Notes: generated from the sequence alone by a model not told the origin. 64,000 nucleotides of DNA from Gammaproteobacteria bacterium (GCA_011391405.1 JAABQQ010000111.1:1-64000); one strand, 5' to 3'. Positions 26,017-35,541 are shown, numbered from the stretch's first letter. Program-made: numbers and translations.

Positions 26017-27096
26017 ATGCAGACTCTGCCCCTCGGGTCGGCCGTGCGTACGGCAGCGTTGATCTTGTTCGGCGCGCTGGCGCTTACGGCCTGCGGCGAC
26101 CACGCAACCAGCGCCAGCAAAAACGGCGATCGCCTCGCCGCGTTACCGATCGCAGCGGAGTCGGTCACCACTTCGGGCATCTCCGCGGGCGGATACATGG
26201 CGGTGCAGTTCCACGTCGCACATTCTTCCCTGGTGAGCGGCGTGGGCGTCGTGGCCGCCGGCCCGTACTACTGCGCGGAGAATTCGCTGCGCCATGCGCT
26301 CGGTCGCTGCATGAAGGGTGACGAACCGATCGCCGTCGACGAACTTGCCGGTCGCACGAGTGAATTCGCCCTCGCCGGCCGCATTGACCCGATTGCGAAC
26401 CTGGCCAACGATCGCGTGTGGATCTTCCACGGCGGTGCCGATCCAGTGGTAGCAAAGCCAGTCGTGGATGCATTGCAGGCGTACTACGAACTGTTCGTGG
26501 ACCCGCTCGGCGTGCAGCGCAACGAACTCGCAGGCGCCGGCCACACATTCCCCGCGGCTGCCGCAGGCCTCCAGGACTGCGGTAAGACCGCCACGCCGTT
26601 CGTCGGCAGCTGCGGCGTCGACGGCGCGCGGCAGATGCTCGAGCACCTGTACGGCTCGTTCGGCGCGCAGGCTACCGGCGTCAAGCCAGGCTCGCTGGTG
26701 CACTTCTCGCAGGCGTCGTATGCGACGGCCGCTGACGCCGATGGGTTCGCCGCGCGCGGGTGGCTCTACATCCCAGCGGCCTGCTCTGGCAACGACGCTG
26801 CCGGACGCTGTCGCCTGCACGTGGCTTTTCACGGCTGCAAGCAGGGCGCTTCGTTCGTGAACGATGCCTTCGTGCAGCAGGCCGGCTACCTGGCAGCTGC
26901 CGACGCGGGTCGCATCGTCGTCCTGTTTCCGCAGGTCGAACCGAGCTTCCAGCCGCTCAACCCGAACGGCTGCTGGGACTGGTGGGGTTACAGCAGCGCG
27001 GAGTACGCAACCCAGGCCGGGCCGCAGATCGCGGCCGTGAAGGCGATGGTCGACGACTTGTTGGGTTCGGGCGAGCCTGCGCAGGCCGTACCGTAG
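26017..27096 (+). CDS. Short-chain-length polyhydroxyalkanoate depolymerase, lipoprotein
   Basis: The 359-residue product has a lipoprotein signal (LFGALALTACG, lipobox LTAC) and the catalytic signatures of the extracellular type 2 depolymerase group: GISAGGYMA (nucleophile serine), WIFHGGADPVV, AGAGHTFP and the C-terminal NPNGCWDWWGY. It hydrolyses poly(3-hydroxybutyrate) or its oligomers to hydroxy acids. Start ATG 26017 has GAGGA upstream; ATG 25981 overlaps the TetR stop but has no lipoprotein signal at its N terminus. Membrane anchoring suggests that it acts on material already at, or imported through, the outer membrane. Confidence 0.88.
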   Translation: MQTLPLGSAVRTAALILFGALALTACGDHATSASKNGDRLAALPIAAESVTTSGISAGGYMAVQFHVAHSSLVSGVGVVAAGPYYCAENSLRHALGRCMKGDEPIAVDELAGRTSEFALAGRIDPIANLANDRVWIFHGGADPVVAKPVVDALQAYYELFVDPLGVQRNELAGAGHTFPAAAAGLQDCGKTATPFVGSCGVDGARQMLEHLYGSFGAQATGVKPGSLVHFSQASYATAADADGFAARGWLYIPAACSGNDAAGRCRLHVAFHGCKQGASFVNDAFVQQAGYLAAADAGRIVVLFPQVEPSFQPLNPNGCWDWWGYSSAEYATQAGPQIAAVKAMVDDLLGSGEPAQAVP

Positions 27097-27100
27097 GGAT

Positions 27101-27547
27101 TCAGAGCGCGACAGCGCGCGACCGTTGTCCGCCGTAAAGCACTTCAAGGCGACGCACGCCCTTCATGCGCCGTGACGACCGGCGCACCTCGCCCATCAGT
27201 CGCAACAACAGCCCGACGTCGTCGTTCATGCCGCCGGTGCAGTAGTCCTCGCTCATGCCGAGGTGCAGCACGGTCACGTGCTCGAGGTCGGCGCGGTTGT
27301 AGACAGCCACGCCGACCGGGCGAGCGGTCAACGTCTCCACCGCGAACAGGCACTGGACGTCCGGCAGGTTGCCCACACGCACACGCAGCCCCTCGCCGTC
27401 GTCCAAGATCTCGGGCGGACCATATTTGTCGATGACGTCGACGATGCCGCGTGCGAAACGATCCTGGCAGCCGTTGAAAAAGAGGATCCGCTCAAGCGCA
27501 TGACGCTTGTGGCGAGGGAGCCGTGACGTGAATTCGATTCCCCGCAT
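27101..27547 (-). CDS. Hypothetical protein, possibly GNAT-like
   Basis: The 148-residue product starts at ATG 27547, which has GGGGAAG upstream. The segment VGVAVYNRADLEHVTVLHLGMS resembles the central strand pair and acetyl-CoA region of acetyltransferases, but the canonical R/Q-x-x-G-x-G/A loop is missing. The C terminus is basic (RRSSRRMKGVRRLEVLYGG). It is convergent with the PHA depolymerase gene, four bases apart. Function unknown; the GNAT suggestion is weak. Confidence 0.6.
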   Translation of the reverse strand: MRGIEFTSRLPRHKRHALERILFFNGCQDRFARGIVDVIDKYGPPEILDDGEGLRVRVGNLPDVQCLFAVETLTARPVGVAVYNRADLEHVTVLHLGMSEDYCTGGMNDDVGLLLRLMGEVRRSSRRMKGVRRLEVLYGGQRSRAVAL

Positions 27548-27768
27548 GAAACTTCCCCGGCCGCGTGCACGGCCTCGGACGGAGGTGCGACCGATCATGC
27601 TCGCGGGACCCGCTTATGTCGAGTAGGCAGACGCGCAAGTGTCGCTGCAGCGCCACAAAACTGGCCCGGACCCAGGCTGGCGAAGCACGGGTATTTTTTT
27701 GAATTGCTTCATGTTTTTGACATCCTGAAGTGGTGTGTCGGGGCGGGTTAGCGTGCAATGACGCCACG

Positions 27769-29112
27769 ATGCCCCGCAAGCCTTTGCCCGTCCCCAGTGA
27801 GGCCGACCTGGCCGTTCACGTTGCCCGCGTTCCGGGCGCACTGCTCGTGGACGTGGTCGTACTGACGGCCGACCAGGAACTGTTTCAGTCGGCGCGCGCA
27901 GCGGTTGGCGAGCAGAATCCGGTCTGGCGTGCGCGCTCGGCCGATGAGGCGGCCGACCTGTTGATCACCGGACGCTGCGGCGTGCTGGTCATCGACATGG
28001 CCGCGGTCTCGACCCGCGGCGATACCCTCATCGAGCAGATCGTCGCGCAGTTCCCCGACGTCATCGTCTGCGTCGCCGGCTCGCGTGCCGACGAACCCCT
28101 CCTGGCCCCGCTGATCAGCGCCGGCCACGTCTACCGGTTCATGCACAAACCCACGTCCGCACGGCGCGCGGGCATGTTCCTGCAGGCCGCGATCCGCCGG
28201 CATGTCGAGCGCCGCGCGGGGCGCGAAGCCAGCGACCCGTTGGCGCCGTTGCTGCGCGGTCTGCGCCGTCCGACGGCCGGCATGCCCCGCGGCTACCTCG
28301 CCCTGACCGGCCTGGTGACGCTCGTGCTGGTCGTCCCGCTCTTCGTCGGCGGCGAGCCGGATGCCCCGGAGGCGACGACAGTCGCCGCGGCACCGGTGAT
28401 GCACGCCCCTGAAAATGCTGCATCTGGACGCGCGGATCCGGTCCTGTCGCGAGCCCGGGCAGCCCTGCACGCAGGCCGACTCGAGACGCCCGAAGGCCGC
28501 CACGCGCTCGACCTGTTCCAGGCCGTGCTGCTCGCGCAACCCGAGCACGCGGAAGCGCAGGTCGCGCTCGCCAGGACGGTCGACCTGCTGTTGCAGCGCG
28601 CGCAGCAGGAACTCGACGCAGGCCACAAGCCAGAAGCCGAACGGCTCGTGCAGCGTGTGCTCGCCGTCGTTCCCGATGACCCGCAGGCCCAGGTCCTCGC
28701 ACGCCGCATCAGTCCACCTGACACGCCGTCGCGCCAGTTGTCGCGCGAGCAGCATGCAGAGGTGGAAGCACGCCTGGCCGGAACTACGATCGTCTCCCCG
28801 GCCGCGCCTACGCGTGCGCGGACGCTCGAAGAAATCCAGGCCGAACTCGCCTCGCTCCCGGGACCCGTCACGAAACTATCCGATCCGTCCGGTGCCGCGG
28901 CGGCCGTTGCGCCGAATACGCCGGCGCCGGTCGTACGGCCCGACCCACTGGCACCGCGCTTCGTCAATCCGACGCCGACGATCGCCCCCGCAGCGCGCAG
29001 TTACGCGCGCGAGCCGGTCAATGCTCCGCCGACCGCGGGAACGACCGGCCCGACGGCGCGACAGGAGCCTGCAGTCGAACCGGCGAGTCTCAGCGCCCAC
29101 CGAGGCGCGTGA
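27769..29112 (+). CDS. Pseudo-receiver membrane protein with tetratricopeptide-like region
   Basis: The 447-residue protein begins with a receiver-like domain: LLVDVVVLTADQEL, phospho-site-like aspartate 76 in GVLVIDMAA and lysine 127 in FMHKPTS. The acidic pair that binds magnesium after strand one is absent, so phosphorylation is doubtful. A membrane helix spans about residues 174-195, followed by a region of helical repeats (residues 215-330, DPVLSRARAALHAGRLETP onward) and a disordered Pro/Ala/Thr tail. It could be a scaffold linking cytoplasmic signals to the envelope. The last 23 bases overlap the convergent metallo-hydrolase gene. Confidence 0.7.
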   Translation: MPRKPLPVPSEADLAVHVARVPGALLVDVVVLTADQELFQSARAAVGEQNPVWRARSADEAADLLITGRCGVLVIDMAAVSTRGDTLIEQIVAQFPDVIVCVAGSRADEPLLAPLISAGHVYRFMHKPTSARRAGMFLQAAIRRHVERRAGREASDPLAPLLRGLRRPTAGMPRGYLALTGLVTLVLVVPLFVGGEPDAPEATTVAAAPVMHAPENAASGRADPVLSRARAALHAGRLETPEGRHALDLFQAVLLAQPEHAEAQVALARTVDLLLQRAQQELDAGHKPEAERLVQRVLAVVPDDPQAQVLARRISPPDTPSRQLSREQHAEVEARLAGTTIVSPAAPTRARTLEEIQAELASLPGPVTKLSDPSGAAAAVAPNTPAPVVRPDPLAPRFVNPTPTIAPAARSYAREPVNAPPTAGTTGPTARQEPAVEPASLSAHRGA

Positions 29113-30505
29113 GATCAACCCGCTGCGCAGGTTTTGCCACCTCCGCCTGCGCTCCTAGCGCGCGCAGCGCATCGCTCAGCCCGCTCGCACCCTCTGCTTC
29201 GCCGTGCACCAGGTACGTGTGCGGCTTGCCCCCGACGCCCGCGTGCCAGCGCAGCAGGTCTTCCTGATCGCCGTGGGCGGAGAATCCGCCGAGCGTGTGG
29301 ATACGCGCGTTCACCTTGAATTTTTCGCCATGAATGCGCACGTGCTCGCGACCGTCGACGATCGCACGCCCGAGCGTTCCCACCGCCTGGAAGCCGGTGA
29401 AAATCACGTCGCACTCGCGCTGGGTGATGTTGTGCTTGAGGTGATGCACGATGCGCCCGCCGCTGCACATCCCGCTCCCCGCGATGATGATCGCGCCACC
29501 CCGCAGCAGGTTGATCGCCATGGAATCTTCGGCGGAGCGGCAGAGCTTGAGGTTCGGCAGCGCCGGCATGCGGCCAGCATCGCGGCGCGCGGCGCTCGCT
29601 TCCGCATCGTACAGCTCGGGATGCTTCCAGTAGATCTCGGACGCCTCGATGGCCATCGGACTGTCCAGGAACACATGCCAGTCGCCCACGCGCCACTCGT
29701 CGAAGTGACTGGCGAGCTCGTAGAGGACTTCCTGGCTGCGTCCCACCGCGAAGGCGGGGATCAGGACGTTGCCGCCGCCGGCCCGTGCCGCACGCAGGAT
29801 CTCGCCGAATTCACGCAGCGTTTCGCTGCGCTCGCGATGCCGGCGATTGCCGTAGGTGCTCTCCATGACCACGACGTCTGCCGCGCCGTTGCCTTCCGGG
29901 TCGCGCAGGATCGGCGAGTCGTACTGCCCGACGTCGCCACTGAAGACGATGCGCGCGCGCGCGCCCTCCTCCTCGAGCTGCAGCCACACGCTGGCAGAGC
30001 CGAGGATGTGACCGGCGTCGCGGAAGGTCAGCGTGACGCCGGGTAGAACCTCGATCGCGCGACCGTACGCCACCGGTTTGAACTGCTGGATCGTCTCGTC
30101 CGCGTCCACTCGCGTGAACAGCGGATCGGGAAAGCCACGCGCGTGTCGATTGCCGTGTTCGGCCTGTTTGCGGCGGTAGCGCTCCGCCTCGCGCTCAGCC
30201 ATGAAGGCGCTGTCCGCGAGCAGGATGCGCGCAAGGTCGCGGCACGCCGGGGTCGCGTAGATCGGTCCGCGGAACCCGCGCTTGCGCAGCAGCGGCAGTC
30301 GCCCGCAGTGATCGATGTGCGCATGGCTCAACACCACCGCGTCGATCGCTGCGGCATCGAACGGAAAAGGCTGCCGATTGCGGATGTCGGGCTGATCGCC
30401 GCCCTGGATCAGCCCACAGTCGAGCAGCAGCGTGCGGCCGCCAACGGTGAGGATGTGGCAGGAACCGGTGACTTCACCGGCCGCGCCGTAGAACTGCAGG
30501 TGCAT
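29090..30505 (-). CDS. MBL-fold RNA-processing metallo-hydrolase (beta-CASP family)
   Basis: The 471-residue protein has the metallo-beta-lactamase metal motif SHAHIDHCGRLP (H61, H63, D65, H66), FSGDVGQYDSPI, MESTYGNRRH, then the beta-CASP region (AFAVGRSQEVLYEL) and GGFSAHGDQEDLL with the late histidine. This arrangement matches bacterial relatives of the CPSF73/RNase J group, predicted to be ribonucleases acting with zinc. ATG 30505 (MHLQFYGAAGEVTGS) is the natural family start. It lies 13 bases after the HD-GYP-type gene, probably in one transcript. Confidence 0.9.
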   Translation of the reverse strand: MHLQFYGAAGEVTGSCHILTVGGRTLLLDCGLIQGGDQPDIRNRQPFPFDAAAIDAVVLSHAHIDHCGRLPLLRKRGFRGPIYATPACRDLARILLADSAFMAEREAERYRRKQAEHGNRHARGFPDPLFTRVDADETIQQFKPVAYGRAIEVLPGVTLTFRDAGHILGSASVWLQLEEEGARARIVFSGDVGQYDSPILRDPEGNGAADVVVMESTYGNRRHRERSETLREFGEILRAARAGGGNVLIPAFAVGRSQEVLYELASHFDEWRVGDWHVFLDSPMAIEASEIYWKHPELYDAEASAARRDAGRMPALPNLKLCRSAEDSMAINLLRGGAIIIAGSGMCSGGRIVHHLKHNITQRECDVIFTGFQAVGTLGRAIVDGREHVRIHGEKFKVNARIHTLGGFSAHGDQEDLLRWHAGVGGKPHTYLVHGEAEGASGLSDALRALGAQAEVAKPAQRVDLTRLGGR

Positions 30506-30518
30506 CGCGCGAATCGCC

Positions 30519-33110
30519 TCAGGCGATTCGCTGCCCGACGGCCGCTTCGCCTTCCTGATGGATCGGAACGGCCGCCACCTGTCCGTCCCGCAGCAGCTTG
30601 ACGCAGGCCTTGACCACCCTCGCATCGTACCGGCGACCGGCCTGCGACTGAAGCTCGTCGAGGCACGCCGTCAAGGTCAGTGCCGGTCGGTGCGGACGGG
30701 GTGAGAGCATCGCTTCGACGGCATCGGCGACCGCGACGATCCGGGCCTCGAGCAGGATCTCCTCGCCCTTCAGCCCGCGCGGGTAGCCAGAACCGTCGAG
30801 ACGCTCGTGATGCTGGCGCACGGCATCCGCGACGGGCCAGGGGAATTCGACGGCACGCAGGACTTCGAAGCCGCGCTCGGCGTGCGTCTTCACGAGTTCG
30901 AACTCCGAGGCGGACAGGATGCCGGGCCGCCACAGCAGTTCGCGCGGAATCTGCAGCATGCCGACGTCAATCAGCTGACCCATCACGCGCAGACCGCGCA
31001 CGGTGTGACCCGGCAGCCCGAGCGCAGTGCCGACGCCGGCCGCATAGTCGCCGACGCGGCGCGCGCGCCCGGTCTTGCACGCATCCTGTGTCTCGGCGAG
31101 TTGTGCCAGCGCCTCGATCGCGCCGAACATCACCCGCTCCATGTGATCCATGGCGGTGACGATCTCGGCGTCCGAGCGGCGGCGGCGCAGCAGCTTGGTC
31201 GCTGCGTCTGCAATGTGTTCGGCGTGTCGACGGTCGTCGTCGTCATACGGCTGGGCCGCGTCCGCGACGAGCAGCACGCCCGCGAGGCGGCCGCCGTCGA
31301 GCATGGGCATCACGAGCTGACGCTGCAACTGTGCCGGCAATCCCGCGGCTCGCAGCGCAGCCGTGCCTTCCGCCTCGTCACGAATCACCGGGCGCTGCGA
31401 AGCCGCGCATTCGCCCAATGCCGTTGCGGGCGGCGGCGGCCCGCGCCAGTGCGTAAGCGCCGTCAGTGGCTCGGTGGCCGCTGAGCCGCGGCGTGCGGCC
31501 AGCTCGAGCGTCGTCGCGTCGCCCACCGGCAGGAAGAAATAACCCTGCGCACTACGCGTCAGGTCCCGTGCCAGCAGCAGCGTACGGTCGAGAATTTCGG
31601 CTTCCGTCAGCTCATGCGAGCGCTGCGCGAGTTCGAGCAGGCGGCTCACGCGCACGTGATCGCGCTCATTGCGCTCTGCGGCACGCCTCGAGCAGGCGAC
31701 GTCCCGCGCGGTCAACACGCGGAAGCCTGTCTGCTCGTCGATCGCAGCAAGCGCGATTTCGACCTCGATCAACTGTCCGTCCGGACGTTGCCAGCGCACG
31801 TCGTGGCGCAGCGCCCCAGTGACGGTGCGCTCGACGCTGCGCGGTGTCGAATCGGCTGCACCTTCGACCTCGAGCGTCTGCAGCGTGAGCGTTCCGAGAC
31901 GTTCACGGTCCGTGTTGAGCAACGCGAGCAGCGCACAGTTGCCGTAGCGCAGGCGGCCCTCACCGTCGACGACGCCGCATGGCTCGGGTGCCGCTTCCAG
32001 TGCATCGGCGAGCGCGGCGAGTTCCTGTTCACGCGCGTGCGTTGCCAGTTCGGAACTGACGTCCCGCGCGGTGAGCAACCAGCTCGCCCGGCCGGCATAA
32101 CTCGTGGCGACACGCCGCAGTTCGAGTCTTGCCTCGCTGCCATCCGGGCGTTGCCAGTGCAGTATCGTCTCGTGCGTCGAATCGTCACTGAATCCGACGC
32201 CCGGCAGCATTTCGCTCAACGACTTGCCACGCAGGGCGGCGGCTTCCTGCCCGACCAACGCAGCGGCCGAATCGGTTGCCAGGTGCACGAGTTTCGAGTC
32301 AATGTCGACGATCCACGTTGGCGTGGGTTGCGCCGCGAATGCGCGATCGGCGTCGTTGACCGCCGACTGCAGGCGCGAACGCGCCGTCTGCAATTCGTTG
32401 ACCCGCGCCTCGAGCAGCGTCACCTTGCCGATCTCAGCGCGCGATTCTTCCACGACGCCGCGCGCCTGCGACTCGGCCTCAACGGCCTGGCGTTGCGCGG
32501 CCTCCAGCTCGCGGATCCGCAACTGCAGCTCGCGGATGCGTACCGATTCCACCGCGGCGAATTCGGCACGGGCGCGTGCCTCGTATTCGGCACGTTCGCG
32601 CGCGATGCGTTCAGCCACAGTCAGCTGTTTGTTGGTCGCTTCGACGTCACGGAGCTGCTTTTCGAGGTCGATGAGCCGCCTGCGATCCTGCTCACGACGG
32701 TCGAGCAGTTCGGGCACCAGCGCGGGCATGCGCATCGTGCCAGAGCCAGACGGCGCTGCGTCGAAGGTCGCGGCGAGCTCCTCCAGTGTCGAACCTCGCG
32801 GGAAGAATCGTTGCGCCCCGACTTCGGCGGCAAAAGCCTCGTACTTCGGTCCTTCGACACGGAATGAATGCAGCAGCACCGGCAGGTGCACGAACGACGG
32901 GTCCTCGCGGAGCCGGCGGCACAGTGCAAAGCCGTCGAGCCGCGGCAGCATCACATCGCTCACGAGCGCGTCGGGATTCTGGTTGCGGACGACGTCCAGC
33001 GCCTCGATGCCGGTTTTGGCCTTGAGCACGCGGTGGCCGTGCGATTGCATCACGCTCTCGACGGCAGCGAGATCCTGGTCGCGTTCATAGGCAAGCAGCA
33101 CAGTCTTCAT
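30519..33110 (-). CDS. Receiver-coiled coil-PAS-PAS-GAF-HD-GYP protein with degenerate HD
   Basis: The 863-residue signalling protein has, in order: a receiver domain with aspartate 52 in SDVMLPRLDG, a long coiled coil (residues 135-265), two PAS domains (about 265-380 and 390-500), a GAF-like domain (510-670) and an HD-GYP domain. HD-GYP domains hydrolyse cyclic di-GMP. Here HHERLDGSGYPRGL is present, but the first metal histidine (usually HSRRV) reads RARRV and the HD dyad reads LIDVGML, replacing histidine by isoleucine. Catalysis is therefore doubtful; a c-di-GMP sensor role is possible. ATG start at 33110. Confidence 0.88.
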   Translation of the reverse strand: MKTVLLAYERDQDLAAVESVMQSHGHRVLKAKTGIEALDVVRNQNPDALVSDVMLPRLDGFALCRRLREDPSFVHLPVLLHSFRVEGPKYEAFAAEVGAQRFFPRGSTLEELAATFDAAPSGSGTMRMPALVPELLDRREQDRRRLIDLEKQLRDVEATNKQLTVAERIARERAEYEARARAEFAAVESVRIRELQLRIRELEAAQRQAVEAESQARGVVEESRAEIGKVTLLEARVNELQTARSRLQSAVNDADRAFAAQPTPTWIVDIDSKLVHLATDSAAALVGQEAAALRGKSLSEMLPGVGFSDDSTHETILHWQRPDGSEARLELRRVATSYAGRASWLLTARDVSSELATHAREQELAALADALEAAPEPCGVVDGEGRLRYGNCALLALLNTDRERLGTLTLQTLEVEGAADSTPRSVERTVTGALRHDVRWQRPDGQLIEVEIALAAIDEQTGFRVLTARDVACSRRAAERNERDHVRVSRLLELAQRSHELTEAEILDRTLLLARDLTRSAQGYFFLPVGDATTLELAARRGSAATEPLTALTHWRGPPPPATALGECAASQRPVIRDEAEGTAALRAAGLPAQLQRQLVMPMLDGGRLAGVLLVADAAQPYDDDDRRHAEHIADAATKLLRRRRSDAEIVTAMDHMERVMFGAIEALAQLAETQDACKTGRARRVGDYAAGVGTALGLPGHTVRGLRVMGQLIDVGMLQIPRELLWRPGILSASEFELVKTHAERGFEVLRAVEFPWPVADAVRQHHERLDGSGYPRGLKGEEILLEARIVAVADAVEAMLSPRPHRPALTLTACLDELQSQAGRRYDARVVKACVKLLRDGQVAAVPIHQEGEAAVGQRIA

Positions 33111-33317
33111 TGACGGGCTTCAACTCCATCACGCGGTGGCGGCGCACCCGGGCAACGGCCCGGCGCCGGTCGTACCTTCGCTGCCCGCAGTATGCTCCCC
33201 CGTCTGCGCGGGGCACTAATACGCGGCTTCAAGCCGTTGACCTGCGTCACAAAACGCCGGCCGGGTCGGCGGCGGCGGTACAATCATGCATACATAACGG
33301 GATTCCAGGAGAACTCG

Positions 33318-33908
33318 ATGATCCGGCGCATGGCGTTCGTAGGGGTAGGAGCCCTGGTCCTGCTGGTTGGCTGTGCCACGCATTGGGACGTCGACAGCTT
33401 CGAAGACCCCGCAGGCAATGTTGCCGGCCGGCAGACGTTTTTCTGGAAGGGCGGCGATTTCGGCAGCCCCGGTTCACTCGACCCAGTGATGGTCGCGTCG
33501 ACCGCTTCGCAACTGCGCGGCACGGTGACGGCGGAACTGAGCCGCAAGGGCTATTCCGAAGTCGACTCAGCGGCGTCCGCTGACATGATCGTCAGTTTCC
33601 AGGTGGCCGGATCACAGAAGTTCGTGCTGTCGGACGAGAAGCGCATCGGCGCACCCTCGGCGACCACGGTGCTCAGTCCCAGCGAGATGCAGCCGCCGCC
33701 GGCGTCGAGCGTGCCGCGCGAGATGCGGGTGCGCGAAGGTTCCGTCCTGGTGTTCATCGACGATCGTGCGTCGGGACGACTGATCTGGCGCGGCACGGTC
33801 ACGGCGGAAACACGCCGTGGCTCGACCGAGCAGGGCGTGCACCTGCTCACGCAGATGGCGCACGAGATCGCGAAGGAAGTGCCGGCCCATGTCGGCGCGC
33901 AGAAATAG
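33318..33908 (+). CDS. DUF4136 lipoprotein
   Basis: The 196-residue product starts at ATG 33318 behind AGGAG and carries the lipobox LLVGC after MIRRMAFVGVGALVL. The mature part matches the DUF4136 family, with FFWKGGDFGSPGSLDP and the late GRLIWRGTVTAET segment. Family members are outer-membrane or periplasmic lipoproteins without an assigned biochemical role. It stands alone between the HD-GYP gene (divergent) and the YdcZ-like gene (convergent). Confidence 0.85.
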   Translation: MIRRMAFVGVGALVLLVGCATHWDVDSFEDPAGNVAGRQTFFWKGGDFGSPGSLDPVMVASTASQLRGTVTAELSRKGYSEVDSAASADMIVSFQVAGSQKFVLSDEKRIGAPSATTVLSPSEMQPPPASSVPREMRVREGSVLVFIDDRASGRLIWRGTVTAETRRGSTEQGVHLLTQMAHEIAKEVPAHVGAQK

Positions 33909-33914
33909 ACCGGC

Positions 33915-34361
33915 TCAGCGCCGCATCACGAGCAGCGCACCGACCAGCAGCAGCGCAGCGCCGAGCAGCCGCGTCGGCGTCACAGCGATCTGCGGGTAAC
34001 CCAGAATGCCGAACTGATCGACGAGCAGCGCGACGATCAACTGTCCTGCGATCACGAGCGCCACCATGGTCATGCCGCCGAGGCGTGGACCGAGGATCGT
34101 CACCGAGGCAACGTAGACTGCACCGAGCAGGCCCCCCATCCACGCCCACGCCGGAACCTGTCCGAAGCTGCCGGTCGAGGCACGTGAACCCGCGACGGCG
34201 GCGAACCCGACGAGCGCGAACAGGCCAATCGCGAAATTGGCGGCCGATGCCCAGAGTGGCGAACCGATTACGCGGGCCAGCGTCGCGTTCATGCCGACCT
34301 GCACCGTCAGGGCCCCGCCGACTAGCATCGCCAACAGGTGCGGCCAGTAGTTCGCCATCAT
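33915..34361 (-). CDS. YdcZ/DUF606-family small membrane transporter
   Basis: The 148-residue protein consists of five hydrophobic helices and matches the DUF606 (YdcZ) group of the drug/metabolite transporter superfamily, with WMGGLLGAVYVASVTILGP and LVIAGQLIVALLVDQFG. Substrates of the family are not known. Tandem ATGs at 34361/34358 sit behind GAGGAG; the first is used. It is 25 bases downstream of the bactofilin-like lipoprotein gene on the same strand, so co-transcription is likely. Confidence 0.85.
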   Translation of the reverse strand: MMANYWPHLLAMLVGGALTVQVGMNATLARVIGSPLWASAANFAIGLFALVGFAAVAGSRASTGSFGQVPAWAWMGGLLGAVYVASVTILGPRLGGMTMVALVIAGQLIVALLVDQFGILGYPQIAVTPTRLLGAALLLVGALLVMRR

Positions 34362-34386
34362 CGTTCGATACTCCTCAAGCGCGGAA

Positions 34387-35541
34387 TCAGGTCGCGCCTT
34401 GCGGCGAAGCATCGCGCCGCGGCCAGCCCTGCCACACGAGCGCGCCGATCCCGAGCAGCAATGCCGCAAATTTCACCCAGCCACCGATGACGGGCACCAG
34501 GCCGACGAGCCACAACCCCAGCACGGCGAGCAGCAGCGCGAACAGCTTCCAGCCGGTCGTCGCGACAGTGCCGCTGCGCATGATGCCGTGCAGTTTCTGG
34601 CCGACGAACATCGCGGCCGTGACCCAGCCGAGGAACAGCAGCAACAGGTAGAGCATGAGCACGATCAACGCGAGCGGGATGCCGATGATCGTGACCAGCA
34701 GCAGGACGACCAGCACCGGCAGGCACACGAGGATCACGAACCCGAGCCCGAGGCTGCGCAGAGGTTCCTGTCCGATCCACTGCGCGGCGCGAGTGGAGTA
34801 CGCCGGGAAGGCGAGCATGAACAATGTGCCGGCGACGAACACGCCGAGCATCCACAGGAACGAGCCTACCCCGTGCGCAACAGTGTGAACGTCCCGCGCG
34901 TTCTCGTGCTCGTCGACGTAGTCGCCGACGTCCGTCTGGTGGAACTCGATGCCACCCGCTATCTGCGCGCCTTCCGGCAGCGCGGGTTCACGCGCGCTGT
35001 GGACTACGAGCTTGCCGTCGATACGCGTGTTGGGGCCGATATCGACCTCTTCGGCGTGGACCTCGGCGTCGCCCCGCACGACGCCGTCGAGGCGTACGCT
35101 GGCGCCCGATGCCTTCAGGTATTCCTGCGCGTTGCCCTCGAACCGGATGCGACCGCCGGTCAGTGACAGCCCGCCGGCAATCGTCGTGGCGGGCCCGAGC
35201 GCGACGTCGCCGCCGGCCACGCGCGCATTGCCGGCGACGATTGCATCCACCTGCACGTCGCCACCCGCGACGTAGAGATCGTCGCCGACGCTGCCGCCGA
35301 TCGACACTTCGCCGCCCGCGGCGATGAGGTCGCCCTTCACCTCGCCCGCCGTGGCGACGTGCCCACCCGCCAGCATTGCGTCGCCCGCGACCGGATCGGT
35401 GAGGTTGAGCGAGCCGCCCGCGCCGAAGTAGTCCGAGCCGAACTGCTTCGAAACGGAGTCGTCGCCCTGGTGCTCGAAACTGCAGCCTGCGATGAACAGG
35501 CCCAGGGCGAACACGCCCAAGGTCCGTGCGACCGGTGTCAT
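34387..35541 (-). CDS. Lipoprotein with bactofilin-like beta-helix and C-terminal membrane domain
   Basis: The 384-residue product starts at ATG 35541 (GAGGAG upstream) and has the lipobox FIAGC. Residues 40-215 are a run of short beta repeats (GDAMLAGGHVATAGEVKGD, IAAGGEVSIGGSVGDDLYVAGGDVQ), a right-handed beta-helix like bactofilins. Four membrane helices follow, near residues 240-262, 280-300, 302-325 and 345-370. The combination of a lipid anchor, a beta-helix and a membrane domain is known in polymer-forming cytoskeletal proteins of this type, but their role is unassigned. A structured leader with a terminator-like hairpin precedes it. Confidence 0.8.
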   Translation of the reverse strand: MTPVARTLGVFALGLFIAGCSFEHQGDDSVSKQFGSDYFGAGGSLNLTDPVAGDAMLAGGHVATAGEVKGDLIAAGGEVSIGGSVGDDLYVAGGDVQVDAIVAGNARVAGGDVALGPATTIAGGLSLTGGRIRFEGNAQEYLKASGASVRLDGVVRGDAEVHAEEVDIGPNTRIDGKLVVHSAREPALPEGAQIAGGIEFHQTDVGDYVDEHENARDVHTVAHGVGSFLWMLGVFVAGTLFMLAFPAYSTRAAQWIGQEPLRSLGLGFVILVCLPVLVVLLLVTIIGIPLALIVLMLYLLLLFLGWVTAAMFVGQKLHGIMRSGTVATTGWKLFALLLAVLGLWLVGLVPVIGGWVKFAALLLGIGALVWQGWPRRDASPQGAT

